Position numbers and translations under genes: made by a program. 64,000 nt of DNA from NCBI GenBank assembly GCA_022843845.1, contig JALHMW010000017.1, positions 1 to 64,000 of the forward strand, read 5' to 3'. The notes under the pieces were generated by a model. The model ran no database searches. It was not told where the DNA came from and saw only the letters and a list, made by a program, of their open reading frames with translations. This document shows positions 17,352 through 26,192 of this stretch, one piece after another. The stretch's first letter is position 1. The number at the start of each line of letters is the position of its first letter. This DNA comes from Archangium sp. (GTDB lineage: Bacteria; Myxococcota; Myxococcia; Myxococcales; Myxococcaceae).

Positions 17352-18583
17352 TGCGACGGCGAGTCGTGGTGACAGGAGTCGGTGCCATCAGCCCATTGGG
17401 GCATGACTGGGCGACCGTCTGTGCCCGCCTTCGGCAGAAGCGGAGCGCGGTGGAATTGGTCCCCGCTCTGGCCGAGTACCAGGGCATGACGACCCGCCTG
17501 GGGGCACTCGCGGCCCCTTTCGAACTCGATGCGACGAAGTGGAACCGCAAGACGACCCGAAGCATGGGCCGGGTTGCGCTCCTGGCTGCGGTTGCGACTG
17601 AGAAGGCGCTGGTCGAAGCAGGGCTCCTCAACGCCCCGTTCCTCAAGAGCGGCAGGGTTGGCGTGTCGTACGGCAGCTGCTCCGGCTCGGCGAAGAGCCT
17701 GATGGACTTCGGCCGCATGCTTCTCGACAAGTCCACCGACGGCATCACGGCCACGACGTACATTCGAATGATGTCGCATACGGCGCCGGTGAACATCGGC
17801 GTGCACTTCGGCCTCACCGGACGAGTCATCACCACGAGCAGCGCCTGCACGTCTGGCAGCCAGGGCATCGGGTACGGGTTCGAGGCCATTCGCGACGGAA
17901 TGCAGGTGGCGATGGTGACCGGGGGCTCGGAGGAGTTCGACCCGACGCAGGTCGCCATCTTCGACACGCTCTTCGCGACCAGCTCGACCAACGACGCGCC
18001 ACACCTCACGCCCCGACCCTTCGATGAGTTCCGTGATGGGTTGGTGCTTGGCGAGGGCGCGTGCACCCTCGTTCTCGAGGAGCTCGAACACGCCACGAGC
18101 CGAGGTGCGCCTGTTCTTGCCGAGCTCGTAGGCTATGGCACCAACAGCGACGGCACCCACGTCACCAACCCAAACTCCCTCACGATGGCGCAAGCGATGC
18201 GGCTCGCGCTCGAAGACGCAGGCCTCGCGCCCGAAGCGATCGGCTACGTGAACGCCCATGGAACCGCCACGCAACAAGGTGACGTCGCAGAGAGCGCTGC
18301 GACGCACGCCGTCTTTGGTGAGCGGGTACCGATCAGCAGCCTCAAGAGCTACATGGGCCACACGCTCGGGGCCTGCGGCTCACTCGAAGCGTGGATGACG
18401 ATTCAGATGCAGCGCGAGCAGTGGTTCTGCCCCACCATCAACCTCACGACGCCCGACCCGAAGTGCGCGCCGCTGGACTACGTGATGGGCGATGGCCGGG
18501 CCATCGACTGCGAGTTCGTGATGTCCAACAACTTTGCGTTCGGAGGTATCAACACGTCGCTGATCTTCCGTCGCTGGCCGTGA
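17351..18583 (+). CDS. Beta-ketoacyl-ACP synthase II-like (pigment cluster, second ketosynthase)
   Basis: A full-length FabF-type condensing enzyme (410 residues) with Cys166 (TSSACTSGS), His303 (NAHGTATQQGD) and His337 (SYMGHTLGACG). It is more canonical than the ketosynthase at 14997-16169 and is the likely main elongating enzyme, probably pairing with the chain-length factor encoded at 24146-24865. It starts in a TGATG overlap with the ketoreductase gene, and a 24-base gap separates it from the deacetylase gene downstream. Confidence 0.93.
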   Translation: MRRRVVVTGVGAISPLGHDWATVCARLRQKRSAVELVPALAEYQGMTTRLGALAAPFELDATKWNRKTTRSMGRVALLAAVATEKALVEAGLLNAPFLKSGRVGVSYGSCSGSAKSLMDFGRMLLDKSTDGITATTYIRMMSHTAPVNIGVHFGLTGRVITTSSACTSGSQGIGYGFEAIRDGMQVAMVTGGSEEFDPTQVAIFDTLFATSSTNDAPHLTPRPFDEFRDGLVLGEGACTLVLEELEHATSRGAPVLAELVGYGTNSDGTHVTNPNSLTMAQAMRLALEDAGLAPEAIGYVNAHGTATQQGDVAESAATHAVFGERVPISSLKSYMGHTLGACGSLEAWMTIQMQREQWFCPTINLTTPDPKCAPLDYVMGDGRAIDCEFVMSNNFAFGGINTSLIFRRWP

Positions 18584-18607
18584 GGCCGGTTCCGGAGCTG
18601 ACGGCTG

Positions 18608-19405
18608 ATGGCACGAGCGATGGGCCTCAAGGTGGTTGCCGCTGCGCTGATGGCGCTGACGCTGTGGGCGCTCGACGGGCCTGCGCTGGTGATCGGCCTC
18701 GTCGCGACGGTGATGGGGTTCGTCGCCGTCGTGGCCTGGGGCATCGTGGCGCCCGGCTCGCAGCTCTTCGTGCCCGGCGTCTCGTCGTTGTCCGGTGACC
18801 GTCGCCACACGGAGGTCGCGTTCACGTTCGACGATGGACCTGACCCCTCGACGACTCCGGCCGTCCTTCAACTCCTCGCGCGTCATGGTGCCAAAGCCAC
18901 CTTCTTCGTCGTCGGGAGTCGAGCCGAAGCGTATCCAGACCTGGTGCGGCGCATCGTGGCAGAGGGCCACGTCGTGGGCTCGCACACCTTCCATCACTCC
19001 ACCCGGTTCCACTTCAGCTCGCCGCGCGCCATGCGCGAAGAGATCCTCCGCGGCGTCGAGGCGGTGCGCGCCATCACGGGCGTCGCGCCGCAGCTCTTCC
19101 GACCTCCGCAGGGCCTGCGAACACCGATGCTGCGTGACGCCATGCGCAGCCTCCCTGAGCTGACGTGCGTGATGTGGAGTGAACGTGGTCTCGACGCCAT
19201 GGGTCGGCAGGCGCCGGCGATCGTCGAGCGACTCACACCGGCCCTCGAGGGCGGCGCGATCATCACCCTTCACGACGGCGGTGGCTTTGGCGGCACCATC
19301 GATCGCGCGCCGACCGTGGCGGCGTTGGCGGCGCTGCTGGCGCTGGCAGACACACGACGTCTCACGTGCGTCAGCCTTTCAGAAACTCGCCAACAGAATT
19401 CCTGA
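18608..19405 (+). CDS. Polysaccharide deacetylase-like (NodB homology) protein
   Basis: A carbohydrate esterase family 4-like protein of 265 residues. Two N-terminal hydrophobic segments (about 7-22 and 27-46) anchor or export it. The NodB motifs are TFDDGPDP (catalytic base and metal Asp75-Asp76), SHTFHH with metal ligands His126 and His130, FRPPQG, and a C-terminal LHDGG. It is probably a metal-dependent deacetylase at the cell envelope. It ends the first pigment operon, 24 bases after the ketosynthase, and may act on the glycan or acyl decoration of the pigment, or on an unrelated polysaccharide. The 3' end overlaps the convergent gene by 27 bases. Confidence 0.85.
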   Translation: MARAMGLKVVAAALMALTLWALDGPALVIGLVATVMGFVAVVAWGIVAPGSQLFVPGVSSLSGDRRHTEVAFTFDDGPDPSTTPAVLQLLARHGAKATFFVVGSRAEAYPDLVRRIVAEGHVVGSHTFHHSTRFHFSSPRAMREEILRGVEAVRAITGVAPQLFRPPQGLRTPMLRDAMRSLPELTCVMWSERGLDAMGRQAPAIVERLTPALEGGAIITLHDGGGFGGTIDRAPTVAALAALLALADTRRLTCVSLSETRQQNS

Positions 19406-19888
19406 GTGTGGCGTCATGACGCGGAAGAAGCCGGGTGCTTCTGGCCGATCGATCTGCCGCTGAATGCCTTCGAGCTCGGCGTCAATGGCGCGGCGTTCAG
19501 CGATGCGAGTGACCAGCAGCCACACGCCCACGAGGGCCAACGGCAGGCCAATGCCCGCGAAGACGAGGCCGACGATCAGGAAGGTCGAACTCAACGATCC
19601 GAAGAGCAGCGCGAAGAGACCATTGACGGCGATGGTGCCTCCGATGGCGAGGAGCACGATGCCGCCGGCGAGACCGGGCTTGGAGTCCTCGAGCGCGGCG
19701 TAGTCTGCCTTCAGTTGGCTGAGCGACCGGACCTGCACAGGCGGGTCCTCGACCGATCGTTGTGGGAGCGGTGGAGGCGACTGCGCGAGGGCCCCGTCAT
19801 CGAGCAGCCACACTCCGCTGGGAAGGTGGTCCTTCAAGGAGACATCACCAGACAGCCCGGCCAGCACCAGCATCAGAGACATGGTCAT
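19379..19888 (-). CDS. Small membrane protein with two transmembrane helices
   Basis: A 169-residue protein not assigned to a family. The N-terminus MTMSLMLVLAGLSG resembles a signal sequence. A Pro-rich exported segment follows, then two adjacent membrane helices (GIVLLAIGGTIAVNGLFALL and FLIVGLVFAGIGLPLALVGV) and a charged cytoplasmic helix (RRAIDAELEGIQRQID). ATG at 19888 has a strong Shine-Dalgarno (AAGGAGG, six bases upstream) and overlaps the ammonia-lyase stop by 4 bases, so the two are co-translated. Two-helix proteins of this kind recur in myxobacterial genomes. Role in pigment biology is unproven. Confidence 0.65.
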   Translation of the reverse strand: MTMSLMLVLAGLSGDVSLKDHLPSGVWLLDDGALAQSPPPLPQRSVEDPPVQVRSLSQLKADYAALEDSKPGLAGGIVLLAIGGTIAVNGLFALLFGSLSSTFLIVGLVFAGIGLPLALVGVWLLVTRIAERRAIDAELEGIQRQIDRPEAPGFFRVMTPHSGILLASF

Positions 19889-21405
19889 GGAACCTCCTTG
19901 TGAAGCAGCCACCGGCGCTCTCGGATTCCGCGCAGCAGCGCGCGGAGGTCGCTTTCAAGAGCCCGATCTTCGATGACGGGAGCCACGCCGATGGCTTCAG
20001 CGAACTCGAGCACCCGTGGAGGCAAGGCGGCGCCCAGTCGCGCTCTCAAGAACACCGCCTGACGAGTGGCCACGAGGTGCGCCGCAGCGACCTGCTCGGT
20101 CAGCTCGAGTACTCGCAAGGCGTCGCGTGCCGCAATGGTTCCCAGGCTCACCTTGTCTTGATTGTGGCATTCGGTGCTCCGGGAGAACACCGAAGCCGGC
20201 ATCGTCAGCTTCAGCGCCTCGGCTGTCCACGCGGAGGCGCCGATCTGCAGGGCCTTGAGGCCGTGGTTGACGGCTGAACGGGCTCCCGTGGCACCAGACA
20301 GGTTCGCGGCCAGGCCATGATTGAAGCGCGGGTCGACCAGGAGCGCGAGCTGGCGATCCATCAGGTCAGCGAGGTTGGCGATGACGTTCTTGAGGGTGTC
20401 CATCGCGAGCGCCACGTGGCCGCCGTAGAAGTGGCCGCCATGCATGACGCCTTCGCCGTCGGGGTCGATGAGCGGGTTGTCGTTCGCGCTGTTGAGTTCG
20501 TTCTCGAGCAGCGAGCGCAGCCACGGCAGGGTGTCTTCCACCACGCCGATGACGTGGGGCGCGCAGCGAATCGAGTAGCGGTCTTGCAGCCGCGACGGCT
20601 GCAGCTCCGTCGCCGCGAGATCGGCGCGAACCCAGGCCGCCGCTCGCTGTTGGCCCGGGTGGGGCTTCGCGGCGAAGAGCGCTTCGCCGAAGTGGTGCGG
20701 GTTTCCCGTCAACGCTGCAGACGACAGGGCCGTGAGTTTCGCCGACAGCTCCGAGACGTAGGCAGCACGCTCGAACGCGAGGCAGGCCAGGCCGGTCATC
20801 ACGGCGGTGCCGTTCATCAGCGCCAGCCCTTCTTTGGGCTTGAGCCGGAGCGCTGACAGGCCTCGATGCTCGAATGCCTGTCGGGCCGGCAGGACAGCGC
20901 CATCGACCAGCACGTCTCGTTCACCGCAGAGCACCGCGGCCACATAGGAGAGTGGGGTGAGGTCGCCGCTCGCGCCGACTGAGCCTTCCTGCGGAACCAC
21001 CGGGAGCACGTCTTCAATCAACAGCTGGGCGAGGTGCTCCAGCAGGGCCTCAGAGACGCCCGAGAGGCCTTGCACGAGTGACTGAAGACGGGCGGCCAGA
21101 ATCGCGCGGGTCTCGTGCGGCCCAAAGGGCGGCCCCAGGCCGACGCCGTGGTAGGTGAACAGTCGCTCCGGGAGCTCCTCGACCAGCTCCGGCGGGATCG
21201 GGACGGTGACGGATTCCCCGTAGCCGGTGGTGACCCCGTAGATGACACCTTCGACCGCCAGGGTTCGGGTCACGAATTCCGCGCCTCGACGGATTCTCTC
21301 CCGAAACGACGGGTCCGCCGAGAGCGCGGCAGTCGACGTCCGGTGCGCGAGGGCGCAAACGTCTTCGATCGAGAGTCGGTGTCCGTCGAAGGTGATGACA
21401 GGCAT
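19885..21405 (-). CDS. Aromatic amino acid ammonia-lyase (HAL/TAL family), aryl starter supply
   Basis: A MIO-dependent lyase of 506 residues. The Ala145-Ser146-Gly147 triad in GSVGASGDLTPLS cyclises to the MIO group. The catalytic Tyr lies in IYGVTTGYG (Tyr56), and NDNPL and TECHNQDKVS are also present. The selectivity pair is Tyr85-His86 (FTYHGVGLG), unlike the Ser-His of histidine ammonia-lyase. In the cluster it most likely makes 4-hydroxycinnamate or cinnamate, the aryl polyene starter. ATG at 21405 matches the family N-terminus; GTG at 21480 would add 25 residues. The stop overlaps the next gene (ATGA). Substrate preference needs an assay. Confidence 0.88.
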   Translation of the reverse strand: MPVITFDGHRLSIEDVCALAHRTSTAALSADPSFRERIRRGAEFVTRTLAVEGVIYGVTTGYGESVTVPIPPELVEELPERLFTYHGVGLGPPFGPHETRAILAARLQSLVQGLSGVSEALLEHLAQLLIEDVLPVVPQEGSVGASGDLTPLSYVAAVLCGERDVLVDGAVLPARQAFEHRGLSALRLKPKEGLALMNGTAVMTGLACLAFERAAYVSELSAKLTALSSAALTGNPHHFGEALFAAKPHPGQQRAAAWVRADLAATELQPSRLQDRYSIRCAPHVIGVVEDTLPWLRSLLENELNSANDNPLIDPDGEGVMHGGHFYGGHVALAMDTLKNVIANLADLMDRQLALLVDPRFNHGLAANLSGATGARSAVNHGLKALQIGASAWTAEALKLTMPASVFSRSTECHNQDKVSLGTIAARDALRVLELTEQVAAAHLVATRQAVFLRARLGAALPPRVLEFAEAIGVAPVIEDRALESDLRALLRGIRERRWLLHKEVP

Positions 21406-21410
21406 GCGGC

Positions 21411-21424
21411 GTACGGGTTCGTAC
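21411..21424. promoter_or_regulatory. Inverted repeat between divergent lyase and receptor genes
   Basis: GTACG-GGTT-CGTAC is a perfect 5+4+5 inverted repeat in the 83-base divergent region, immediately upstream of the proposed lyase start. It could be an operator or a small hairpin near the ribosome binding region. No promoter boxes are clear here. Confidence 0.3.
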
Positions 21425-21488
21425 CGTGTGGCCCGACGGCTTGCATCACTGTTCGTCGATGTGTCACTGCTGCTAGGCACGCGCTCCG

Positions 21489-24104
21489 GTGCTTGGGCTC
21501 TTCGTCGTGCTGACGCTGTCGCAGGTCCCGAGTCCTGCCCTCGACGCAGGCGTGTCGGAGCGAGCCCCCGACGCGGGGCCCGTCACGGTTCCACCGCAGG
21601 TTCTCTGTCTCGAAGCTCCCGAGTACCCACCATCGGAGCGAAGCTCTGGTGTCGTCGGCGTCGTTCTCCTGCGCTTGAACGTCGCTGCCAACGCGACGGT
21701 CTCGGAGCGGGTCGTCGTGCAGTCGACTGGGCCAGCGTTCGAGAAGGCCGCCCTGGCTTCGCTCGAGCGCTGCACGCTCACTGCGGCGAGCGTCGACGGC
21801 GGCCCCGCGCCGTCGGTCATCGAGTTGACCATTCGCTTCGAGCCTCCTGTCCGACCGTGGACGCTGGAGGGCGAAGTCGTGGGGGTTCTCGGAGAGCCGC
21901 TGCCCGGGGCGCTCGTCAGCCTCGCCGATCAGGAGGTCGCGACGGATTCCCGCGGCCACTTCACGCTCACGTTCACTTCACTGCCGGCAGGCGATGCGTG
22001 GGTCACCGTCGCGAAAGAAGGGTACGCGCTCAAGGGGTTCCCCGAGGTCTTCCGGGGCGGTCACACCACACAGGCCCGGTATGCACTGGTGAAGAGTCGG
22101 GGCTTCGAAACCCGCGTGGAGGGCAGTCGGCTGCTGCCGTCGGTTCCAGATGCCGATCGGTCGCCTCAGGTGAGCCGCTATTCGCTCACGCAGGCCGACA
22201 TCGATCGCACGCCCGGCGCGCTCGAAGACATCACCCGGGTGGTCCAACAGCTCCCGGGAGTGGCGGCCGACCCCGATCTGCTCGCCAACTTCTTCGTGCG
22301 CGGCGGAGGCCCCGAAGAGACCATCATCTTCATCGACGGGGTGCCGCTCTCGAACCCGTACCACCTCGGAGGGTTCGCCAGCATCATCAACCCGCTGCTC
22401 ATCGATGGCGCCGACTTCTACGCTGGCGCGGCGCCCGCACGCTACGAGCCGGCGCTCAGTGGTGTGCTCGACATTCGCTACGTTCGCGGAGACACCCGTC
22501 GCGTCAAAGTCGTCGCCGACGTGTCGCTGCTGAGCGCCAAGGTTCGCGCCGATGTGCCGCTCGGCCTCGAAGGGCTTTCGGCCGTCGTCAGCTTTCGACG
22601 GAGCTTTCTCGAGGCCTACTTCGGGGTGCTCAAGGCGGTCGGGTTGTTCGGGCAGAGCGTGGTGGCGCCCGACATCACCGAAGGCTTCGCGCGCCTGTCG
22701 TACCGGCGGGGTCAGCACCTCACGATGCTGACGTTCACGCACGCCTCCGATGGCTTCAACTTCGTGGTGAAGCCGGGGGAAGAGGTGCTGATCAACTTCG
22801 CGGGGAACCTTCGCCTCGCGAACAGTGCCCAGATCGTCAGCCTTCGGCACGAGGTCGATCTGCCCGGAGACAGCGAGCTGACCTTCACCGGCGCGTACAC
22901 CCGCGACAAGAGCGACTTCGATGTGCAAGGCCTCATCGACCTCGCGACGGCAGCGCTTCGAAACGACGTGGTCGCGCGGGCCGACCTGAAGTGGGTGTTC
23001 TCCGATCGAAACCGGACGGCGGCTGGGGTGCAGTACGCGTGGCGAGAGTCCGTTCTGACGGGAACGGTGGCGGACAACCGCGGCGTGGCGCCCTGGGCCC
23101 AGCAACCCATCGTCGACAACCATCGTCCCGCGCTCTCCATCGTGCCCGGGCTGACGCGAAATCTGCTCTCGGCCTATGCCGAGCACACCATTCGGCCGCT
23201 CGAGTGGCTGGCCTTCGAAGGTGGCGGCCGATTTCAGTACGACGTCACGCAACGAGAGGTGTCGGGCTCGGCGCGAGTGGCGTCAGCCGTGACGTTGCCC
23301 TCGTTGACCGTGCTCAAGGTCTCAGCAGGGCATGTCCTCCAGCCCGTCGTGAAGACGCTGGCGCTTGACCCCACGTTCGGCAACCCGCGGCTGCGGCCCG
23401 AGCAGGTGACCTCGCTCATCGTCGGCGTGGAGCAACCCCTGCCGTTCGAGGCCCTGGTCCGACTCGAGGGCTGGAGCAAGTGGGGCTCGAAGCTCGTCGT
23501 CAACCCCGACACGCAGGCAGGGGTTGCCACGCAGGTCGCCGACGGACTGAGCGCGTTCTCGAACGACGGGAGCGGCCTTGCGTACGGCCTTGATGCCATG
23601 CTGATGGGCCGGACGCGGCGGTTCTCGTACGGGCTGAGTGTGGGCCTGCAGAGGGCGCAGCGCACCAACCCCCTCGCGAGCGGCGTCGCCACCTATCCCG
23701 TCGAGTGGGAGCAGCCTTTCACGACGGCTGCAAATCTCAGCTGGAGTCCCAACTCCAAATGGGTCGTCACGTCGCGCGCCAACTTCCGGCTCGGCCGGCC
23801 CTACACCCCGATTGAGGGCTTCACGCTGGACCCGACTCAGACCTTCTGGCTGCCGAACTATGGTCCGACCTCGTCAGCGCGGTACCCCTTCTATTTCGAG
23901 CTCAGCGCACGGGCGGAGCACCGGTTCCAATGGGGGCCTCTGTCGTGCGCGGCCTACTTCGAGGTGCTCAATGTAACGAACACCATGAACCTCTACTCCT
24001 GGGTCTATGACGGAGGCGACCCCACCAACGGCGTTCTGCCCGGCCAGGGACGATTTACCCATTTGCCGGTTCGCCCTTTTCTGGGAATGCGGGTCGAGTA
24101 CTGA
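21489..24104 (+). CDS. TonB-dependent receptor with N-terminal TonB-C-like domain
   Basis: An 871-residue outer-membrane protein. After a signal-like N-terminus (MLGLFVVLTLSQVPSPALDA) comes a TonB C-terminal-like domain (about residues 38-115, PEYPPSERSSGVVGVVLLRL). A carboxypeptidase regulatory-like domain follows (about 123-195), then the plug (about 220-330, FFVRGGGPEETIIFIDGVPL) and a beta-barrel ending in the typical aromatic terminus GMRVEY. Carrying the TonB-C domain at the periplasmic end of a receptor is an unusual order, though such fusions occur in Myxococcota. It sits between the two halves of the pigment cluster, 41 bases upstream of the chain-length factor gene, so it may be co-transcribed. 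Ligand unknown. Confidence 0.85.
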   Translation: MLGLFVVLTLSQVPSPALDAGVSERAPDAGPVTVPPQVLCLEAPEYPPSERSSGVVGVVLLRLNVAANATVSERVVVQSTGPAFEKAALASLERCTLTAASVDGGPAPSVIELTIRFEPPVRPWTLEGEVVGVLGEPLPGALVSLADQEVATDSRGHFTLTFTSLPAGDAWVTVAKEGYALKGFPEVFRGGHTTQARYALVKSRGFETRVEGSRLLPSVPDADRSPQVSRYSLTQADIDRTPGALEDITRVVQQLPGVAADPDLLANFFVRGGGPEETIIFIDGVPLSNPYHLGGFASIINPLLIDGADFYAGAAPARYEPALSGVLDIRYVRGDTRRVKVVADVSLLSAKVRADVPLGLEGLSAVVSFRRSFLEAYFGVLKAVGLFGQSVVAPDITEGFARLSYRRGQHLTMLTFTHASDGFNFVVKPGEEVLINFAGNLRLANSAQIVSLRHEVDLPGDSELTFTGAYTRDKSDFDVQGLIDLATAALRNDVVARADLKWVFSDRNRTAAGVQYAWRESVLTGTVADNRGVAPWAQQPIVDNHRPALSIVPGLTRNLLSAYAEHTIRPLEWLAFEGGGRFQYDVTQREVSGSARVASAVTLPSLTVLKVSAGHVLQPVVKTLALDPTFGNPRLRPEQVTSLIVGVEQPLPFEALVRLEGWSKWGSKLVVNPDTQAGVATQVADGLSAFSNDGSGLAYGLDAMLMGRTRRFSYGLSVGLQRAQRTNPLASGVATYPVEWEQPFTTAANLSWSPNSKWVVTSRANFRLGRPYTPIEGFTLDPTQTFWLPNYGPTSSARYPFYFELSARAEHRFQWGPLSCAAYFEVLNVTNTMNLYSWVYDGGDPTNGVLPGQGRFTHLPVRPFLGMRVEY

Positions 24105-24145
24105 AGCGATGGTGGCCCCGACGGCGGGCCCAACCGAGGTCGAGC

Positions 24146-24865
24146 GTGCAGGTCGAGTTTTCCATCAAGCGTTGGAGTGCCTGGGCTCCCGGGCTGACGA
24201 CTCGCGACGCATGGCTCGAGTGGGCGAAGGCACCGGCCGTGGCGCCCCGCGGCCCTGAGACGCCTGCGTTGAGCGAGCTCCCTGCGATGAGTCGCCGCCG
24301 ACTCGACCGTCTGGGCCGCCTGGCCTTTCAGGTCGCGCAGGAGGTGCAAGGTGATGCGCGAGGGGTTCCGCTCGTCTTCGCGTCACGTTTTGGCGAGGCC
24401 AACCGCAGCTGCGACCTGCTCGATGCGCTCGCGCAGGAGACGCCCCTGACGCCAACCGGCTTTGCCCTGTCGGTGCACAACGCGATCGGCAGCCAGTACT
24501 CCATTCTCAGGGCCGACCGGGCGAGCGTGGCCGCCGTCGCGAACGGGCGCTTCACGGCCGAGGCGGGTGTGCTCGAGGCGCTGGGAGCGCTGGGAGACGG
24601 TGCGGAGGAGGTCGTCCTGGTGGCGTACGAGCTCACGCTCAACGCTCGCTACCTGCCGTGGGCGACCGAGCCTGACGCCGACTTCGCGTTCGCCTGGGTG
24701 CTCGAGCGCGGCACGGCGTTCTCTCTGACGAGTCTGGGAGCGGGACCTGGCACGCCGGGAACGCTGCCGCATTCGCTCGAGGTCCTTCGGTTTCTGCTCA
24801 GTGGAGACGAGGTTCTGGAACGACGCGACGAGCTCGCCGGCTTTCGATGGGTGCGCCGTGCGTAG
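24146..24865 (+). CDS. Beta-ketoacyl synthase-like chain-length factor (ApeC-like)
   Basis: A 239-residue protein of the beta-ketoacyl-synthase-like chain-length-factor type found in aryl polyene clusters. It covers only the N-terminal half of the thiolase fold and lacks an active-site Cys; the family signature LSVHNAIGSQYSI (near residue 110) is present, as is an N-terminus like the aryl polyene partners (FSIKRWSAWAPGL). It likely forms a heterodimer with one of the cluster's ketosynthases and sets polyene length. GTG at 24146 gives the expected N-terminus. It overlaps the acyltransferase gene by 8 bases and opens the second operon, which runs to 33288. Confidence 0.85.
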   Translation: MQVEFSIKRWSAWAPGLTTRDAWLEWAKAPAVAPRGPETPALSELPAMSRRRLDRLGRLAFQVAQEVQGDARGVPLVFASRFGEANRSCDLLDALAQETPLTPTGFALSVHNAIGSQYSILRADRASVAAVANGRFTAEAGVLEALGALGDGAEEVVLVAYELTLNARYLPWATEPDADFAFAWVLERGTAFSLTSLGAGPGTPGTLPHSLEVLRFLLSGDEVLERRDELAGFRWVRRA

Positions 24866-25622
24866 CTGGCTCGACCGGAAGTGGCGGCTGATCGCGACCG
24901 GTGGGTGTTTCGCCGTCTTCGGGTTGGGCGGGCTGACGGTCGGGGCGCTGCTGCTGCCCTTGCGGGTGGTGCTGAGTCGAGAGAGGCATCGACGGCTGGC
25001 GCGCGTGCTGTTGCACCGCTGCTTCTGGCTCTTCGTGCGGCTGATGAAGACCGTTGGCGTGCTGACCTACGAGGTGCACGGCGCCGAGAAGCTCCAGCGC
25101 CCTTCGTTGCTGGTGATGGCCAACCACCCGACCTTGATCGACGTCGTCTTTCTCGTGTCCCTGATGCCTCAGGCGCTCTGCGTGGTGCGGTCCGACTTCC
25201 TCCGCAACCCGGTGACGGGACCACTGCTCAGCGCTGCGCATTTCATCGACAGTGGCGAGTCGTTCATCGAGTCGTGTCGTGCCTCCTTCGCTTCTGGCGA
25301 TGCCATCATTCTCTTTCCTGAAGGCACGCGGACCCCGCGAGGTGTGCCGATGGCGCTCAAGCGCGGGGGCGCCAACGTCGCGATTCGGTGCCAGCGGGAC
25401 GTGACGCCGGTGCTGATCAGCTGCAGCCCTCTGACGCTCGGGAAAGGCGAGCCGTGGCACCACATTCCCGCGGCTCGACCCCACTTCGTGATTGAGGTGG
25501 GGGATGACCTCCACATTGACTCGTTCCTGCGGGTCGGAGAACCTGAACCTCTTGCCGTGCGAAAACTGAACGTCGTCTTGCAGTCGTATTTCCAGAAGGA
25601 GCGGACTCGTGTTCGCGCTTGA
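24858..25622 (+). CDS. Lysophospholipid/1-acyl-glycerol-phosphate-type acyltransferase (PlsC-like)
   Basis: A membrane-anchored acyltransferase of 254 residues with one N-terminal hydrophobic segment (about 11-35). The catalytic H-x4-D motif is His90-Pro-Thr-Leu-Ile-Asp95 in NHPTLID, and the substrate motif EGTRTPRG follows. In aryl polyene clusters a homologue is thought to attach the polyene acyl chain to a lipid or glycerol-containing carrier at the inner membrane. GTG at 24858 overlaps the chain-length factor stop; an upstream frame reading was discarded because it would only duplicate that gene in another frame. The ACP gene overlaps its 3' end by 14 bases. Confidence 0.88.
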   Translation: MRSWLDRKWRLIATGGCFAVFGLGGLTVGALLLPLRVVLSRERHRRLARVLLHRCFWLFVRLMKTVGVLTYEVHGAEKLQRPSLLVMANHPTLIDVVFLVSLMPQALCVVRSDFLRNPVTGPLLSAAHFIDSGESFIESCRASFASGDAIILFPEGTRTPRGVPMALKRGGANVAIRCQRDVTPVLISCSPLTLGKGEPWHHIPAARPHFVIEVGDDLHIDSFLRVGEPEPLAVRKLNVVLQSYFQKERTRVRA

Positions 25623-25884
25623 GCAGGAAGTCTCTCAGTTCATCATCGACACCCTCAACCTCGAGGAGGTGCGTGCTGCGGACATCGATCCCGCCGCGCC
25701 CCTCTTCAAAGCAGGGCTTGGCCTCGACTCCATCGACGCGCTCGAACTCGGCGTTGGAATTCAGAAGCGCTACGGCATCAAGCTCTCACCGGACGCGGCC
25801 GAGAATCGCAAACACTTCGGCTCGGTCCGAAGCCTGTGTGCGCTGATCGAGAGCCACCGATCGGCGCAGGCGGTGGCCACGTGA
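25609..25884 (+). CDS. Acyl carrier protein (pigment cluster, first ACP)
   Basis: A 91-residue ACP. The phosphopantetheine attachment Ser41 lies in GLGLDSIDALEL, flanked by the expected helices. It carries the growing polyene. Starts with GTG inside the acyltransferase 3' end and overlaps the second ACP gene by 4 bases (GTGA). Two ACPs in tandem are characteristic of aryl polyene clusters. Confidence 0.92.
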   Translation: MFALEQEVSQFIIDTLNLEEVRAADIDPAAPLFKAGLGLDSIDALELGVGIQKRYGIKLSPDAAENRKHFGSVRSLCALIESHRSAQAVAT

Positions 25885-26180
25885 GCGACGTGCAATCGAC
25901 CCCGGTGGTGCTCAGTCAGGAGCAGCTCTATCGACGCTGTGTGGACGTGCTGCACGAGACCTTCAGCATTCCGAAGGAACGAATCACGCTGAATGCCCAT
26001 CTCTTCAACGACCTCGAGCTCGACTCGATCGACGCAGTGGATCTCATCGTTCGAATGAAGCCCATCATCGGCCGGCGACTGTCGCCCGACGCGTTTCAGC
26101 AGGTCCGCACCGTGAATGACGTCGTCGTTGCGCTTCACGCGCTGCTCAGTCAGCCGCCACCGTCGAACGCGAAGAGCTGA
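25881..26180 (+). CDS. Acyl carrier protein (pigment cluster, second ACP)
   Basis: A 99-residue ACP with Ser49 in LELDSIDAVDL and the helix RCVDVLHETFSIPKERI before it. GTG at 25881, overlapping the first ACP's stop, was preferred to ATG 25836, which would add a non-ACP leader read through the first ACP gene. The two ACPs differ clearly in sequence, so they probably have separate jobs, such as starter loading versus elongation. Confidence 0.9.
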   Translation: MSDVQSTPVVLSQEQLYRRCVDVLHETFSIPKERITLNAHLFNDLELDSIDAVDLIVRMKPIIGRRLSPDAFQQVRTVNDVVVALHALLSQPPPSNAKS

Positions 26181-26192
26181 GCCTCTCGGGCC

